Shown here one piece after another: positions 46,845 through 58,247 of a DNA stretch of 64,000 bases. The translations under genes and the position numbers were made by a program. Under the pieces are notes generated by a model. That model made no database searches, had not been told where the DNA came from, and worked only from the letters and a program-made list of their open reading frames with translations. This DNA is from Methylotenera oryzisoli. Its GTDB lineage: Bacteria; Pseudomonadota; Gammaproteobacteria; Burkholderiales; Methylophilaceae. Numbering within the stretch: the first letter of the stretch is position 1; every line of letters begins with the position of its first letter. The DNA lies in assembly GCF_004661485.1 (NCBI RefSeq), contig NZ_PQVH01000013.1, forward strand, positions 62,001 through 126,000, read 5' to 3'.

Positions 46845-47057
46845 CTGGGCACGCTACAATCAATCGTTAGCAAGTACTGCTATTGTTGACCTAGCCTAAT
46901 AGTGCAATAATGAAGTCATGTTACATTTTATTTACAAATTTTAAGGAGCACTAAACCTCAACTTAAGCTTTATCTGCCACAGATGTTTAGCACTTGGTTT
47001 CGTTTTCACACTAGTTTTATTTTGCAGTTTTAATAAAAATTTAGATAGGGAGAAGTC

Positions 47058-49085
47058 ATGTCAGTCGAACTAATGATTGCCATAGGGGCCGCGTTATTAG
47101 CGGTACTGTACGGCGCAGTAATGAGTAAGTGGATTACAGGTTTACCTGCTGGCAATGCACGTATGCAAGAAATTGCCAGTGCAATTCAACAAGGGGCAGC
47201 CGCATACCTTGCCCGCCAATACAAAACCATCACCATCGTTGGTATCGTCCTAGCCGTTTTAATTGGTATATTCCTAAACATCACCACCGCCATTGGCTTT
47301 GTGATAGGTGCAGTGCTATCGGGCGCATGTGGCTTTATCGGCATGAACGTCTCGGTCAAGGCCAATGTACGCACTGCCCAAGCGGCTACTAACGGCATTG
47401 CCCCTGCGCTTAATGTAGCATTTAATGGCGGCGCAATTACAGGCATGCTGGTAGTAGGCCTAGGCTTATTAGGTGTGACTGGCTTTTATGCTTATCTGGG
47501 CGGGGAGGCAGCGACCAATCTGAACCCCTTAATCGGCTTGGCGTTTGGTTCGTCGCTTATCTCAATTTTTGCCCGTTTAGGCGGCGGTATTTTTACCAAA
47601 GGTGCGGATGTTGGTGCCGACCTGGTAGGTAAAGTGGAAGCCGGCATCCCGGAAGATGACCCACGCAACCCGGCGGTAATTGCCGATAACGTAGGGGATA
47701 ATGTGGGCGACTGTGCTGGCATGGCAGCTGACTTGTTCGAAACCTACGCTGTAACCTTGATTGCAACAATGGTACTAGGTAGCTTACTGCTCACCAGCGC
47801 AGGCGCTAATGGCGTCATTTACCCACTGATGTTGGGCGCAGTTTCTATTGTGGCATCTATTATTGGCTGCTTCTTTGTCAAAGCCTCCCCTGGCATGAAA
47901 AACGTCATGCCAGCGCTTTACAAAGGCTTAGCGGTAGCTGGCCTACTATCACTGATTGCCTTTTACTTTGTCACCACCAAAATGTTCCCAAATGGCGTGA
48001 CTGCTGGCGAGCTAGCTATTTCTGCCAATCAACTATTCGGCGCTTGTGCTGTTGGTTTAGTACTAACCGCCGCTTTGGTGTGGATTACTGAATACTACAC
48101 TGGTACGGATTACGCACCGGTTAGGCATGTGGCACAAGCCTCTACTACCGGCCACGCAACCAACATTATTGCCGGTATTGGTATTTCCATGAAATCTACC
48201 GCATTACCTGTTATTTCGGTATGTGTGGCCATCTACACCTCATACCATTTAGCCGGTTTGTATGGCGTTGCAACTGCGGCAACGGCAATGCTGAGCATGG
48301 CAGGCATAGTGGTAGCGCTAGATGCCTATGGCCCCATTACCGATAACGCTGGCGGTATTGCAGAAATGGCCGAATTACCTAGTAGCGTGCGTGATGTGAC
48401 TGACCCATTGGACGCCGTAGGTAACACCACCAAAGCCGTCACTAAAGGCTACGCCATTGGCTCAGCCGGTTTGGCTGCGTTAGTGCTATTTGCTGACTAC
48501 ACGCACAAACTGGAAGGCGCAGGCATTGCGGTCAAATTTGATTTAAGTGACCCAATGGTGATTATTGGTTTATTTATTGGTGGTTTGATTCCGTTCCTGT
48601 TTGCGGCGATGGCAATGGAGGCTGTAGGTCGTGCCGCAGGTGCCGTAGTTGAAGAAGTTCGCCGCCAATTCCGTGACATCAAAGGCATTATGGAGGGCAC
48701 GGCAAAACCAGAATACGGTAAAGCAGTAGACATGCTCACCACCGCTGCAATCAAGGAAATGATGATTCCTTCACTGTTACCAGTGGCTGTACCGGTGGTC
48801 GTAGGCTTGACACTCGGCCCGGTCGCCCTTGGCGGTTTACTCATGGGAACCATTGTGACCGGTTTGTTTGTTGCAATCTCCATGTGTACCGGTGGTGGCG
48901 CTTGGGATAACGCCAAAAAATATATTGAGGATGGCAATCATGGCGGCAAAGGCTCTGAAGCGCACAAAGCCGCGGTGACCGGTGATACAGTGGGTGACCC
49001 ATACAAAGATACCGCAGGCCCTGCCGTGAATCCATTGATTAAAATTATCAATATCGTGGCATTGCTGATAGTACCTTTACTATAA
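47058..49085 (+). CDS. hppA: Membrane H+-translocating pyrophosphatase, K+-independent type
   Basis: The 675-residue protein has about 16 helices, the substrate motif [30 protein letters not shown], and [18 protein letters not shown] near the C-terminus. It pumps protons with PPi hydrolysis. The determinant [10 protein letters not shown] (Lys459, Thr462) is that of potassium-independent enzymes; potassium-dependent ones carry Ala at the lysine position. GGGAGAAG precedes the ATG. Confidence 0.95.
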   Translation: MSVELMIAIGAALLAVLYGAVMSKWITGLPAGNARMQEIASAIQQGAAAYLARQYKTITIVGIVLAVLIGIFLNITTAIGFVIGAVLSGACGFIGMNVSVKANVRTAQAATNGIAPALNVAFNGGAITGMLVVGLGLLGVTGFYAYLGGEAATNLNPLIGLAFGSSLISIFARLGGGIFTKGADVGADLVGKVEAGIPEDDPRNPAVIADNVGDNVGDCAGMAADLFETYAVTLIATMVLGSLLLTSAGANGVIYPLMLGAVSIVASIIGCFFVKASPGMKNVMPALYKGLAVAGLLSLIAFYFVTTKMFPNGVTAGELAISANQLFGACAVGLVLTAALVWITEYYTGTDYAPVRHVAQASTTGHATNIIAGIGISMKSTALPVISVCVAIYTSYHLAGLYGVATAATAMLSMAGIVVALDAYGPITDNAGGIAEMAELPSSVRDVTDPLDAVGNTTKAVTKGYAIGSAGLAALVLFADYTHKLEGAGIAVKFDLSDPMVIIGLFIGGLIPFLFAAMAMEAVGRAAGAVVEEVRRQFRDIKGIMEGTAKPEYGKAVDMLTTAAIKEMMIPSLLPVAVPVVVGLTLGPVALGGLLMGTIVTGLFVAISMCTGGGAWDNAKKYIEDGNHGGKGSEAHKAAVTGDTVGDPYKDTAGPAVNPLIKIINIVALLIVPLL

Positions 49086-49099
49086 ACACCAACGCACAG

Positions 49100-49122
49100 A
49101 GGGCGGCTTAGGCCGCCTTTTT
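49100..49122 (+). terminator. Terminator after hppA
   Basis: GGCGGC-TTAG-GCCGCC with flanking A/T pairs and TTTTTA following, 15 bases past the stop codon. Confidence 0.88.
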
Positions 49123-49238
49123 ATTCGCCTTATTAGTTTACGAGCATTACAGAAATGGATAGAGCAGCAGCAATTTAAACATATCCAAACTTACGTTATA
49201 CAATAACACTACGTTTAACTTTAAGTGAAGAACCCTTC

Positions 49239-49931
49239 ATGCGACACTCAGAATTTCACCGCTCACACCTTATCGGATGGCTGCGCGCTGCGGTACTCGG
49301 AGCGAATGATGGCATCATCTCTACCGCCAGTTTAATCATAGGCGTGGCATCGGCTGGCGTATCGAACAGCAGCATAGTCATTACCGGTGTTGCTTGCTTA
49401 GTTTCAGGATCAATGTCGATGGCGGCAGGTGAGTATGTTTCTGTGAGCTCGCAAGCCGACACTGAAACAGCAGACCTAGCGCGGGAACGCTTAGAATTAG
49501 CCAGCGACCACGAAAGCGAACTAAAAGAACTTACGGGCATTTATATCAACCGCGGCTTAACACCAGAGCTGGCGCATCAGGTAGCCGTGCAACTCACCCA
49601 TCATGATGCCTTGGGCGCACATGCCAGAGATGAGCTTGGCATTACCGAAACCATGAACGCGCGCCCGATGCAGGCAGCGCTGGCCTCTGCCGCAACCTTT
49701 GCAGTCGGCGCTTTATTACCGCTACTGGTCACTTATTTTTCACCTGTAGCTAGTACCACACTGTACGTAGGCACATCCTCCCTTCTATTCTTGGCAATAC
49801 TAGGCGGGCTAGCGGCACAGGCTGGTGGTGCTAATATTATGGTAGGCGTGGCGCGAGTCGCCTTTTGGGGAGTGGTAGCCATGGCTGCCACGGCCATTGT
49901 GGGTAAACTATTTGGCGTGGTGACGGCTTAG
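49239..49931 (+). CDS. VIT-family (CCC1/VIT1) metal transporter
   Basis: The 230-residue protein has five membrane helices and the family motifs SHLIGWLRAAVLGANDGIIS (near 8-27) and SMSMAAGEYVSVSSQADTE, plus a hydrophilic metal-binding segment (ARERLELASDHESELKEL, QLTHHDALGAHARDELG). Relatives move Fe2+ or Mn2+. It is monocistronic. Confidence 0.9.
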   Translation: MRHSEFHRSHLIGWLRAAVLGANDGIISTASLIIGVASAGVSNSSIVITGVACLVSGSMSMAAGEYVSVSSQADTETADLARERLELASDHESELKELTGIYINRGLTPELAHQVAVQLTHHDALGAHARDELGITETMNARPMQAALASAATFAVGALLPLLVTYFSPVASTTLYVGTSSLLFLAILGGLAAQAGGANIMVGVARVAFWGVVAMAATAIVGKLFGVVTA

Positions 49932-49972
49932 CCTTTTAATATCAGAATCGTCTAAAACCATACCTTAAATGC

Positions 49973-50000
49973 AAAAAAGGCAGCTTACGCTGCCTTTTTT
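49973..50000. terminator. Bidirectional terminator between VIT gene and ppa
   Basis: AAAAAAGGCAGC-TTAC-GCTGCCTTTTTT: a 12 bp perfect stem and tetraloop, with T-runs on both strands between convergent genes. Confidence 0.93.
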
Positions 50001-50018
50001 TATTTAAACCTATGTTAA

Positions 50019-50567
50019 TTAAAACGCTGGCTTAACTTGTGCATTATTGTAATTCTCTACACTGTTCAGGATTTCTTGTTTAGCGGCTTCGATATCGCCC
50101 CAGCCATTAATCTTAACCCATTTGCCTTTATCTAAATCTTTGTAATGCTCAAAGAAGTGAGCGATCATGTTCAAACGCCATTCTGATACATCAGTATGTG
50201 CTTTCAAATGACCATATAAACCACAAACTTTATCGACAGGCACTGCCAACACTTTTGCGTCCATACCTGCTTCATCTTCCATCAGCAGCACACCTAATGG
50301 ACGGCAACGCACAACCACACCAGGAATCAACGGCACAGGTGTCATCACCAATACGTCAACAGGGTCGCCATCATCTGACAATGTGTGCGGCACGTAACCA
50401 TAGTTGGTTGGGTATTGCATTGCAGTACCCATGAAGCGATCAACAAAGATTGCTCCGCTCTCTTTATCTACTTCATATTTTACTGGATCACCCTGCATTG
50501 GAATCTCAATAATTACATTGAAATCGTTAGGGACATCTTTACCGGTTGGCACTTGGTTTAATGACAT
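50019..50567 (-). CDS. ppa: Inorganic pyrophosphatase (soluble, family I)
   Basis: The 182-residue enzyme has [30 protein letters not shown] (metal-binding aspartates) and [13 protein letters not shown]. It hydrolyses PPi in the cytoplasm. It lies close to hppA, so both PPi sinks are encoded near each other. Confidence 0.97.
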   Translation of the reverse strand: MSLNQVPTGKDVPNDFNVIIEIPMQGDPVKYEVDKESGAIFVDRFMGTAMQYPTNYGYVPHTLSDDGDPVDVLVMTPVPLIPGVVVRCRPLGVLLMEDEAGMDAKVLAVPVDKVCGLYGHLKAHTDVSEWRLNMIAHFFEHYKDLDKGKWVKINGWGDIEAAKQEILNSVENYNNAQVKPAF

Positions 50568-50672
50568 GGTCTATTCCTAAATATAAATACTACTAATGAA
50601 TTTTTGTAGGCGCAATTATAGCAAGCCCACAATAAACGCACAGAAAAAAGTCGTAACAAAGTGTAGTGGCGC

Positions 50673-50972
50673 CTAAATCTCTTTTGCCATGGCTGCTGCG
50701 TGTTGCACTTGCTCTCGGCAGGCCAGTACTACACTGTGAGGAATTAATAACAAGGCAAAGTACAATAAAGCTGGAATAATCACCAACTCATCAAGCTGAC
50801 CTAATATTGGGATAAAGTCTGGGATTAAATCAAACGGCAGTAATAAATAACCCACAGCCAGCCATAGCAAGCATTTTGCCAGCCAAGGAGTTTGTGGGTG
50901 CTTTAGTACCAAACGATAAACAGCTAGCTCTTGCTTGAGCTGCTTGGCCAATGATTTCAGTTTTTCTAACAC
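50673..50972 (-). CDS. YkvA-like (DUF1232) membrane protein
   Basis: The 99-residue protein has the DUF1232 motif LLPFDLIPDFIPILGQLDELVIIPALL with one or two hydrophobic segments (about 28-80). Function unknown. It lies 34 bases after purC on the same strand and may be co-transcribed. Confidence 0.85.
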   Translation of the reverse strand: MLEKLKSLAKQLKQELAVYRLVLKHPQTPWLAKCLLWLAVGYLLLPFDLIPDFIPILGQLDELVIIPALLYFALLLIPHSVVLACREQVQHAAAMAKEI

Positions 50973-51006
50973 GTTACAAATACAGTGATTGACTAAAAGT
51001 AATCAC

Positions 51007-51909
51007 CTATTTAAGCGTCAATGGCTGACCAGTTAAACGCTCAAACGCTTCCATGTATTTTTCGCTGGTTTTGCTGGCAACATCTGCTGGCAATGTTGGT
51101 GCTGGCGGGGTTTTATCCCAGCCACTAGCTTCTAACCAATCACGTACGTATTGCTTATCGTAACTAGGTGGATTTTTACCTACTACATAACTCTCGGCCG
51201 GCCAGAAGCGTGAAGAGTCGGGTGTTAAAACTTCATCCATCACATGCAACACACCGTTTTCATCTAATCCAAACTCAAACTTAGTATCGGCAATGATAAT
51301 ACCGCGTGTAAGCGCATACTCAGCAGCCTGCGTGTACAAGGCAATGGCGGCTTTGGCCACCTGTGCAGCCATCTCTTCACCAATCAGCGCTGCGCATTGC
51401 GCCAAGCTGATATTTTCATCATGCTCACCCACCGCTGCTTTGCTAGATGGTGTAAATAATGGCTCAGGCAATTTAGAGGCCTCTTGCAAGCCCTCTGGCA
51501 ACGGGATATCACACACGGTGCCTTTGGCTTTATATTCTTTCCAGCCGCTACCAACCAAGTAGCCCCGTACAATCGCTTCTATCGGCAATGCCTTGAGCTT
51601 TTTGACTACTACAGCACGATTGGCTAGCTGGGCCTTTTCAGCTGGGTCAGTCACCACACTAGTTGGCTCAATACCGGTTAAATGATTAGGCACTACATCT
51701 TTTAACTGCTCAAACCAAAAATTAGCCATTTGCGTTAGCATTGCGCCTTTATTAGCAATACCCGTAGGCAAAATAACATCAAATGCCGACAATCTATCTG
51801 TAGATACCAGCAACATCGTGTTGGCGTCGATATCATAAATATCACGCACCTTACCTTGATGGATACGTTTTAAACTTTGAATGCTGGTTTCTAATAGTGG
51901 ATTATTCAT
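51007..51909 (-). CDS. purC: Phosphoribosylaminoimidazole-succinocarboxamide synthase
   Basis: The 300-residue protein shows QGKVRDIYDID (9-19 region), VSTDRLSAFDVILPTGI, RGYLVGSGWKEYKAKGTVC and IADTKFEFG, the SAICAR synthetase family. It is the longer eukaryote-like type common in betaproteobacteria. It ligates aspartate to CAIR in purine synthesis. In many betaproteobacteria it follows pyk-fba; here fba is absent. Confidence 0.96.
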   Translation of the reverse strand: MNNPLLETSIQSLKRIHQGKVRDIYDIDANTMLLVSTDRLSAFDVILPTGIANKGAMLTQMANFWFEQLKDVVPNHLTGIEPTSVVTDPAEKAQLANRAVVVKKLKALPIEAIVRGYLVGSGWKEYKAKGTVCDIPLPEGLQEASKLPEPLFTPSSKAAVGEHDENISLAQCAALIGEEMAAQVAKAAIALYTQAAEYALTRGIIIADTKFEFGLDENGVLHVMDEVLTPDSSRFWPAESYVVGKNPPSYDKQYVRDWLEASGWDKTPPAPTLPADVASKTSEKYMEAFERLTGQPLTLK

Positions 51910-52085
51910 GAGTGATGATGACTATATAAATGGGTAAATTAACCTAAGCAGATATTATAAACGTAGTTTAATTCTGATGAATTTAAAATGCAGAATCCAG
52001 CACAAAAATATTGGAATAAATTAAGCTTGTGGGACTAGCAACCACAAACACGGCAAAGTGTTATCCACGATAGTGTAAATAGGCC

Positions 52086-53522
52086 TTAATCTTTCCGATT
52101 TTCGCCAATTCTAATGATTTTAAGCGTATTGGTACCGCCCGGATGGCCAATCGGCTCACCAAAGGTTAACAATACCAGATCCCCCAGATTGACGACACGT
52201 TGCCTGAGCAATACTTGCTCCATCTCCATGATAATCTCATCTCGATTTTTACCGGCCTGCTCAATTGGGTAAGGATACACACCACGATGCAAAGTGAGCT
52301 TTCTACGTGCGTACTTGTCTGGTGACAAGGCGTAAATCGGCACCTCGGCATCAGCACGTGACAGCCATTGCGCAGCATTGCCGGATTGTGTCAGCGCGGC
52401 TATCGCCTTTACTTTTAGGTGTTGCGCGGTATAGATTGCAGCGGCAGCCAAAGCCTCATCGGTTTTAATAAACACCTGATCAAGCTTTTGTGCATGGTGC
52501 TGGCTAAAGTACTCTTTCTCTGCCTCAAGGGCTACGCGATGCACCGCCTCCACTGTTTCTAGCGGGTATTGCCCTGCTGCAGTCTCAGCAGACAACATCA
52601 CCGCATCTGTGCCATCCAGCACTGCGTTGGCAACATCAGAAACTTCCGCCCGGGTTGGAATTGGGCTGGTAATCATCGACTCCATCATCTGCGTTGCGGT
52701 AATCACTAATTTATTTTGCGCGCGCGCCATGCGTATCATGCGTTTTTGCAGGCCAGGCACGGCGGCATCGCCTACCTCAACGCCCAAATCACCGCGCGCC
52801 ACCATGATGGCATCTGAAGCATCAATAATTGCTTCTAAGTCATTAATCGCCTCGGCTCGCTCAATTTTGGCAACAATACTTGCGGTACCACCAGCCTTGC
52901 GCACCAAAGTTCTTGCCAACTCAACATCCAGTGCAGACTTAGGAAATGAAATTGCAATGTAATCCGCATCAAGCGCCACCGCAGTTTTAATATCTTCTCG
53001 GTCTTTTTTTGTTAACGCATCTGCAGACAAGCCGCCACCTTGCAGGTTAATCCCTTTGTTATTAGATAACACACCGCCGCTCAGCACTACGCAATGAATC
53101 TGGTTGCCTTTCACACGATTAATTTGCATCGTAATGCGGCCATCATCTAGCAATAAGATTGCATTCTCCACCACCTCTTGCGGCAACGCTTTGTAATCTA
53201 ATCCAACGTGATATTGGTCGCCTAGCTCACAATCGGCATCCAGAATAAAGATATCACCAGTCTTGAGCGTAATTTTACCCAGCTCAAATCTGCCAATGCG
53301 GATTTTAGGGCCTTGCAAATCACATAACACCCCGACAGGGCGGCCTAACTTCATCGCAATATTACGGACAATCTCGGCGCGCTTGATGTGGTCTTCCGCA
53401 TTACCGTGTGAAAAGTTCAAGCGTACGACATTGACTCCGGCAGTGATCATCCTTGCCAACATCTCATCACTACTGGATGATGGGCCTAATGTCGCTACAA
53501 TCTTTGTTTTACGTAGTGTCAA
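52086..53522 (-). CDS. pyk: Pyruvate kinase
   Basis: The 478-residue enzyme shows TKIVATLGPSSSSDEML, NFSHG, VKGNQIHCVVLSGG, SIVAKIERAEAI with the catalytic lysine, MVARGDLGVEVG and GTDAVMLSAETAAGQYP. The C-terminal allosteric domain runs about 350-478. It makes ATP and pyruvate from PEP. A terminator separates it from pgk upstream, so it probably has its own promoter. Confidence 0.97.
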   Translation of the reverse strand: MTLRKTKIVATLGPSSSSDEMLARMITAGVNVVRLNFSHGNAEDHIKRAEIVRNIAMKLGRPVGVLCDLQGPKIRIGRFELGKITLKTGDIFILDADCELGDQYHVGLDYKALPQEVVENAILLLDDGRITMQINRVKGNQIHCVVLSGGVLSNNKGINLQGGGLSADALTKKDREDIKTAVALDADYIAISFPKSALDVELARTLVRKAGGTASIVAKIERAEAINDLEAIIDASDAIMVARGDLGVEVGDAAVPGLQKRMIRMARAQNKLVITATQMMESMITSPIPTRAEVSDVANAVLDGTDAVMLSAETAAGQYPLETVEAVHRVALEAEKEYFSQHHAQKLDQVFIKTDEALAAAAIYTAQHLKVKAIAALTQSGNAAQWLSRADAEVPIYALSPDKYARRKLTLHRGVYPYPIEQAGKNRDEIIMEMEQVLLRQRVVNLGDLVLLTFGEPIGHPGGTNTLKIIRIGENRKD

Positions 53523-53563
53523 ACTGTTACCTTAATTTCTCAAAAAATAACGCTCGCAAAATA

Positions 53564-53590
53564 AAAATGGGGCTACTAGCCCCATTTTTA
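53564..53590 (-). terminator. Terminator between pgk and pyk
   Basis: AAAAATGGGGCTA / TAGCCCCATTTTT, 13 bp perfect, with a 1-base centre (effective loop 3), followed on the minus strand by ATTTTG. It ends the gap-pgk transcript. Confidence 0.88.
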
Positions 53591-53625
53591 AAGTCTTACT
53601 TTTTAGCACTAAAGGTTCGAGCTAG

Positions 53626-54807
53626 TTAACTTTTAGCACGTAATTCCAAAATCTCCACTGCTGGTAATTTTTTACCTTCTAAAAACTCCAAGAAAGCCCC
53701 ACCCGCAGTTGAAATGTAATCTACTTTACTTTCAATACCGTACTTTTGAATCGCAGCGATCGTGTCACCACCACCCGCCAATGTAAATGCGTTTGTGTTT
53801 GCAATCGCATGCGCAATCGTTTTAGTACCTTCACCAAACTGATCAAACTCAAACACACCCACTGGGCCATTCCATACCACAGTGCCTGCATTTTTAATGA
53901 TCTCTGCTAATTCATTAGCAGATTTCGCGCCAATATCAAAAATCATATCATCTGCTGCCACATCAGCCACGTCTTTCTTGACTGCTGGCTCATTTGCATC
54001 AAATTTCTTAGCACAGACTACATCAACTGCCACTGGCACGGCTGCGCCTCTTTGGGACATTTTGTCCATTAAGGTGCGTGCTACCGGCGCTAAATCATCT
54101 TCACACAATGATTTACCCACTTCAAAACCAGACGCTTTTAAGAAGGTATTGGCGATACCACCCCCGACTACTAGCTGATCTACTTTTTCAGACAAGCTCT
54201 CAAGCACTGTCAGCTTAGTTGAAACTTTGCTGCCGCCAACAATCGCCACCATCGGACGTGCCGGACTCAACAACGCCTTAGTCAGTGCTTCTAACTCATT
54301 TACCAGTAGTATGCCGGCAGCTGCCACTGGTGCAAACTTTGCAACACCATGTGTGCTGGCTTCCGCACGATGTGCCGTGCCGAAAGCATCCATCACAAAA
54401 ATATCGCATAGCTTGGCATATTTTTGTGACAATTCATCGTTACTTTTTTTCTCGCCTTTGTTAAAGCGGCAGTTTTCCAATACCACCAACTCCCCCGCAG
54501 CTACATCAAAGCCACCGTCCACCCAATCCTTAATCAGGCGTACAGGTTTTGCCAGCTTTGCTGAAATCACATCGACCACTGGCTGCAATGAGTTTTCTGC
54601 TGAGTAAACGCCTTCTTCAGGGCGGCCTAAATGCGATGTCACCATCACTTTTGCGCCGGCCTTCATGGCAAACTCTATCGTTGCCATTGAAGCAGTAATA
54701 CGCGCATCTGATGTCACTTTACCATCAGCAACCGGTACGTTAAGGTCGGCGCGGATCAATACGCGCTTGCCGCTCAAATCCAGATCTGTCATTTTGATCA
54801 CGTTCAT
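53626..54807 (-). CDS. pgk: Phosphoglycerate kinase
   Basis: The 393-residue enzyme has [20 protein letters not shown] (cut short here), [18 protein letters not shown] and GGGDTIAAI with a normal length. It converts 1,3-bisphosphoglycerate to 3-phosphoglycerate. It lies 11 bases after gap. Confidence 0.97.
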   Translation of the reverse strand: MNVIKMTDLDLSGKRVLIRADLNVPVADGKVTSDARITASMATIEFAMKAGAKVMVTSHLGRPEEGVYSAENSLQPVVDVISAKLAKPVRLIKDWVDGGFDVAAGELVVLENCRFNKGEKKSNDELSQKYAKLCDIFVMDAFGTAHRAEASTHGVAKFAPVAAAGILLVNELEALTKALLSPARPMVAIVGGSKVSTKLTVLESLSEKVDQLVVGGGIANTFLKASGFEVGKSLCEDDLAPVARTLMDKMSQRGAAVPVAVDVVCAKKFDANEPAVKKDVADVAADDMIFDIGAKSANELAEIIKNAGTVVWNGPVGVFEFDQFGEGTKTIAHAIANTNAFTLAGGGDTIAAIQKYGIESKVDYISTAGGAFLEFLEGKKLPAVEILELRAKS

Positions 54808-54818
54808 GACAAATCTCC

Positions 54819-55838
54819 TTATTTAGCCGACATCATAGCGACAACGTTATCTAACATACGACAGCTAAAGCCCCACTCATTGTCATACCATGCACATACT
54901 TTTACCAACATACCATCTTTAGTGACTTTGGTTAGGGTTGCATCAAAGTTAGATGAGAAATCAGTGTGGTTGTAATCCACAGAAACCAATGGTGCCTCGT
55001 TGTAAGACAATATACCTTTTAACGCAGCACTATTTGCCGCTTCGTGCATAATATGGTTCACTTCTTCTTTGGTGGTTGGACGTGATGGTGTGAATGTTAA
55101 ATCTACCAATGACACGTTAAGCGTTGGTACACGAATTGCGAAACCATCCAACTTGCCGTTCAACTCTGGCAACACTAAACCTACCGCTGCTGCTGCACCT
55201 GTTTTGGTTGGAATCAGTGAAGTCGTTGCAGAACGTGCACGACGCATATCTTTGTGATGCGCGTCAGTCAGCACTTGGTCATTAGTGAAAGAATGGATAG
55301 TATTCATCAAACCATTCACGATACCTATCTTCTCGTGCAACGGTTTTACCATAGGCGCCAAGCCGTTTGTGGTACATGATGCATTAGAAACTACAGTATG
55401 GCTTGCTTTAATGACATCATGATTCACACCATAAACGACGGTTGCATCTACATCTTTATCGCCAGGTGCTGATAACAATACTTTTTTCGCGCCTGCGTCG
55501 ATATGTGCTTGCGATTTGGCTTTGCTATTGAAGGCGCCGGTACATTCCAGCACGACATCAATCCCTAAATCACGCCATGGTAGCTCAGCTGGGTTACGCG
55601 TTGAAAATGTTTTGATTTTATGGCTATTGATAATCATGTCATCGCCATCAACACCTACATCGAATGGGAATCTGCCATGCGCACTGTCATAACGCGTCAG
55701 ATGGGCATTCGCCTCCGCATCTCCGCCTGAACTGTTGATCGCGATAATCTCAATATCTTTACGACCAGACTCATATAAAGCACGCAACACCATGCGTCCA
55801 ATACGACCATAACCATTAATTGCCACTCGAATTGCCAT
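54819..55838 (-). CDS. gap: Glyceraldehyde-3-phosphate dehydrogenase
   Basis: The 339-residue type I enzyme has [17 protein letters not shown], the catalytic cysteine in [13 protein letters not shown] (Cys155) and SWYDNEWG-like [15 protein letters not shown]. The cysteine four residues later found in most homologues is glycine here (Gly159). It belongs to the gap-pgk unit and makes 1,3-bisphosphoglycerate with NAD. Confidence 0.96.
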   Translation of the reverse strand: MAIRVAINGYGRIGRMVLRALYESGRKDIEIIAINSSGGDAEANAHLTRYDSAHGRFPFDVGVDGDDMIINSHKIKTFSTRNPAELPWRDLGIDVVLECTGAFNSKAKSQAHIDAGAKKVLLSAPGDKDVDATVVYGVNHDVIKASHTVVSNASCTTNGLAPMVKPLHEKIGIVNGLMNTIHSFTNDQVLTDAHHKDMRRARSATTSLIPTKTGAAAAVGLVLPELNGKLDGFAIRVPTLNVSLVDLTFTPSRPTTKEEVNHIMHEAANSAALKGILSYNEAPLVSVDYNHTDFSSNFDATLTKVTKDGMLVKVCAWYDNEWGFSCRMLDNVVAMMSAK

Positions 55839-55956
55839 GATAATTCCTAAATATTTTCAATTAACTGCAAGCCAGTTAAAGCCATACATAGCTTAAATTC
55901 ATCTACTACTTAAAGCTAGATACCCGCTACAAAAAACATCAGCTCTATAAAAAATT

Positions 55957-55982
55957 AAGGCACCCCAAACATGAGGTGCCTT
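55957..55982 (-). terminator. Terminator after tkt
   Basis: AAGGCACC / GGTGCCTT with a 10-base loop, followed on the minus strand by AATTTTTTAT; it lies about 55 bases past the tkt stop. Confidence 0.85.
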
Positions 55983-56037
55983 TTAAAAACTAACTGACCA
56001 AACTTAATGACTGATGAGCTTGGTCAGCAGTAGTGTA

Positions 56038-58023
56038 TTAAAGCACCGATTTAACAGTTGCAACTACGTTTTCAACTGTGAAGCCAAAATGCTTCATCAA
56101 TACACCACCAGGTGCTGATTCGCCGAATGTAGCGATACCAACTACAGCACCTTCTAAACCAACATATTTACGCCAGAAGTCTGGGTGAGCAGCTTCCACA
56201 GCAACACGTTTAACGCCAGCTGTTAATACGCTGTCTTTGTATGCTTGATCTTGACGATCGAACACGTTAGTTGATGGCATTGAAACCACACGTACTTTAG
56301 TACCAGCAGCATTCAATTCAGCAGCAGCTTTAATTGCCAAATCTAACTCTGAACCGTTAGCGATGATGATTACGTCAGCTTTACCAGCCACGTCTGAGAA
56401 CACATAACCACCCTTACGGATTAGGTCAAAGTCTTTAGCATCATGTTTGATACCAGGCACGTTTTGACGGCTTAATACCAAGCTTGATGGACCATTTTTA
56501 CGTTCTACAGCAGCAACCCAAGCGATTGCAGTTTCTACTGAATCAGCAGGACGCCATACATCCATGTTAGGAATGTAACGTAAACCTGATGTGTTTTCGA
56601 TTGGTTGGTGAGTAGGACCATCTTCACCTTGGCCGATAGAGTCATGTGACAAAACAGCGATAGTACGTTGCTTCATCAACGCAGCCATACGCAATGCGCT
56701 CTTCGCGTAGTCAGAGAACATGTGGAATGTACCGCCGAATGGAATCAAACCACCGTGCAATGCCATACCGTTCATGATTGCGTACATACCGAACTCACGT
56801 ACACCGTAAGAGATGTAGTTACCTGGCTCTTTACCAGATACGTGTTTGAAGCTAGCAGCTGCAGTCAGGTTAGAACCTGTCAAATCAGCAGAACCGCCCA
56901 AGAACTCTGGCAATAATGGTGCTAGTGCAGTAATTGCATTTTGTGAAGCTTTACGTGTTGCAACGCCTTCTGCTTTTTCGTTTGTAGCAGCGATAAATGC
57001 ATCAGTTGCTTGTTTCCAGTTAGCTGGCAAGTCACCTGCCATACGGCGTTTGAATTCTGCAGCTTCAGCTGGGAATGCAGCAGCATATGCAGCAAATTTT
57101 TCGTTCCAAGCAGCTTCAGTTGAAGCGCCTTTAGCTTTTTGATCCCAACCAGCGTAAACGTCAGCAGGAATAACAAATGGCTCATGTGGCCAGCCGATGT
57201 TAGCGCGAGTAGCCGCAACTTCTTCTAAACCTAATGCAGAACCGTGGCAGTCATGTGAACCAGATTTGTTTGGTGAACCCATGCCGATGATGGTTTTACA
57301 GCAGATCAATGATGGTTTGTCTGTCACTGCTTTAGCCGCTTTAACCGCTGCGTCGATAGCAGCAGAATCGTGACCATCTACTGATTGAACGTGCCAGCCG
57401 TAAGCTTCAAAGCGCTTAGCTGTGTCGTCTGTGTACCAGCCTTCAATGTGACCATCGATAGAAATACCGTTGTCATCCCAGAAAGCAACCAATTTACCTA
57501 AGCCCCATGTACCAGCCAAAGCACAAGCTTCGTGTGATACACCTTCCATCATACAGCCGTCACCTAAGAAGCAATATGTGTAGTGGTCAACGATGTCGTG
57601 ACCTGGTTTGTTGAATTGGTCAGCCAATAGTTTTTCCGCCATTGCGAAACCAACTGCGTTGGTGATACCTTGACCTAATGGACCTGTCGTTGTTTCAATG
57701 CCTGGCGCGTAGCTGTACTCTGGGTGACCAGCACATTTTGAGTGCAACTGACGGAATGTTTTGATTTCATCCATAGGCAAGTCGTAGCCTGTTAGATGTA
57801 ACAATGAGTAGATCAACATTGAACCGTGGCCGTTAGAGAGCACAAAGCGGTCACGATCAGCCCAGTTTGGATTTGTTGGATTGTGACGCAAGTGGTGATT
57901 CCACAATACTTCTGCGATTTCAGCCATGCCCATAGGCGCACCTGGGTGGCCTGAGTTAGCTTTTTGCACTGCATCCATAGATAACGCACGAATTGCATTA
58001 GCTAGGTCTTTACGTGTTGCCAT
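56038..58023 (-). CDS. tkt: Transketolase
   Basis: The 661-residue enzyme has the N-terminal [20 protein letters not shown], the thiamine diphosphate motif [13 protein letters not shown], and the pyrimidine-domain [18 protein letters not shown]. It links the pentose phosphate/RuMP rearrangement reactions with glycolysis. It precedes gap-pgk on the strand but a terminator lies between them. Confidence 0.97.
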   Translation of the reverse strand: MATRKDLANAIRALSMDAVQKANSGHPGAPMGMAEIAEVLWNHHLRHNPTNPNWADRDRFVLSNGHGSMLIYSLLHLTGYDLPMDEIKTFRQLHSKCAGHPEYSYAPGIETTTGPLGQGITNAVGFAMAEKLLADQFNKPGHDIVDHYTYCFLGDGCMMEGVSHEACALAGTWGLGKLVAFWDDNGISIDGHIEGWYTDDTAKRFEAYGWHVQSVDGHDSAAIDAAVKAAKAVTDKPSLICCKTIIGMGSPNKSGSHDCHGSALGLEEVAATRANIGWPHEPFVIPADVYAGWDQKAKGASTEAAWNEKFAAYAAAFPAEAAEFKRRMAGDLPANWKQATDAFIAATNEKAEGVATRKASQNAITALAPLLPEFLGGSADLTGSNLTAAASFKHVSGKEPGNYISYGVREFGMYAIMNGMALHGGLIPFGGTFHMFSDYAKSALRMAALMKQRTIAVLSHDSIGQGEDGPTHQPIENTSGLRYIPNMDVWRPADSVETAIAWVAAVERKNGPSSLVLSRQNVPGIKHDAKDFDLIRKGGYVFSDVAGKADVIIIANGSELDLAIKAAAELNAAGTKVRVVSMPSTNVFDRQDQAYKDSVLTAGVKRVAVEAAHPDFWRKYVGLEGAVVGIATFGESAPGGVLMKHFGFTVENVVATVKSVL

Positions 58024-58247
58024 TGTTTTCTCCCTAATGATTAATACTTGAGGACTTATAAAGATAGCGTTTTGCGCGAAACCTCATAAACCTTAATTGA
58101 AGTTTTCAAAAAGACAGCAAAATCCACTGCTTTTCCGTGAAAGCTAAATTATTGCTTAGATAGCTTTTTTCGGCAAGTACAACATAAGAAAAGTGGCGAC
58201 CTCCTGCAAAGCCCCACTTTCAAAATATTGGCTAAATGCCGTTGAAT

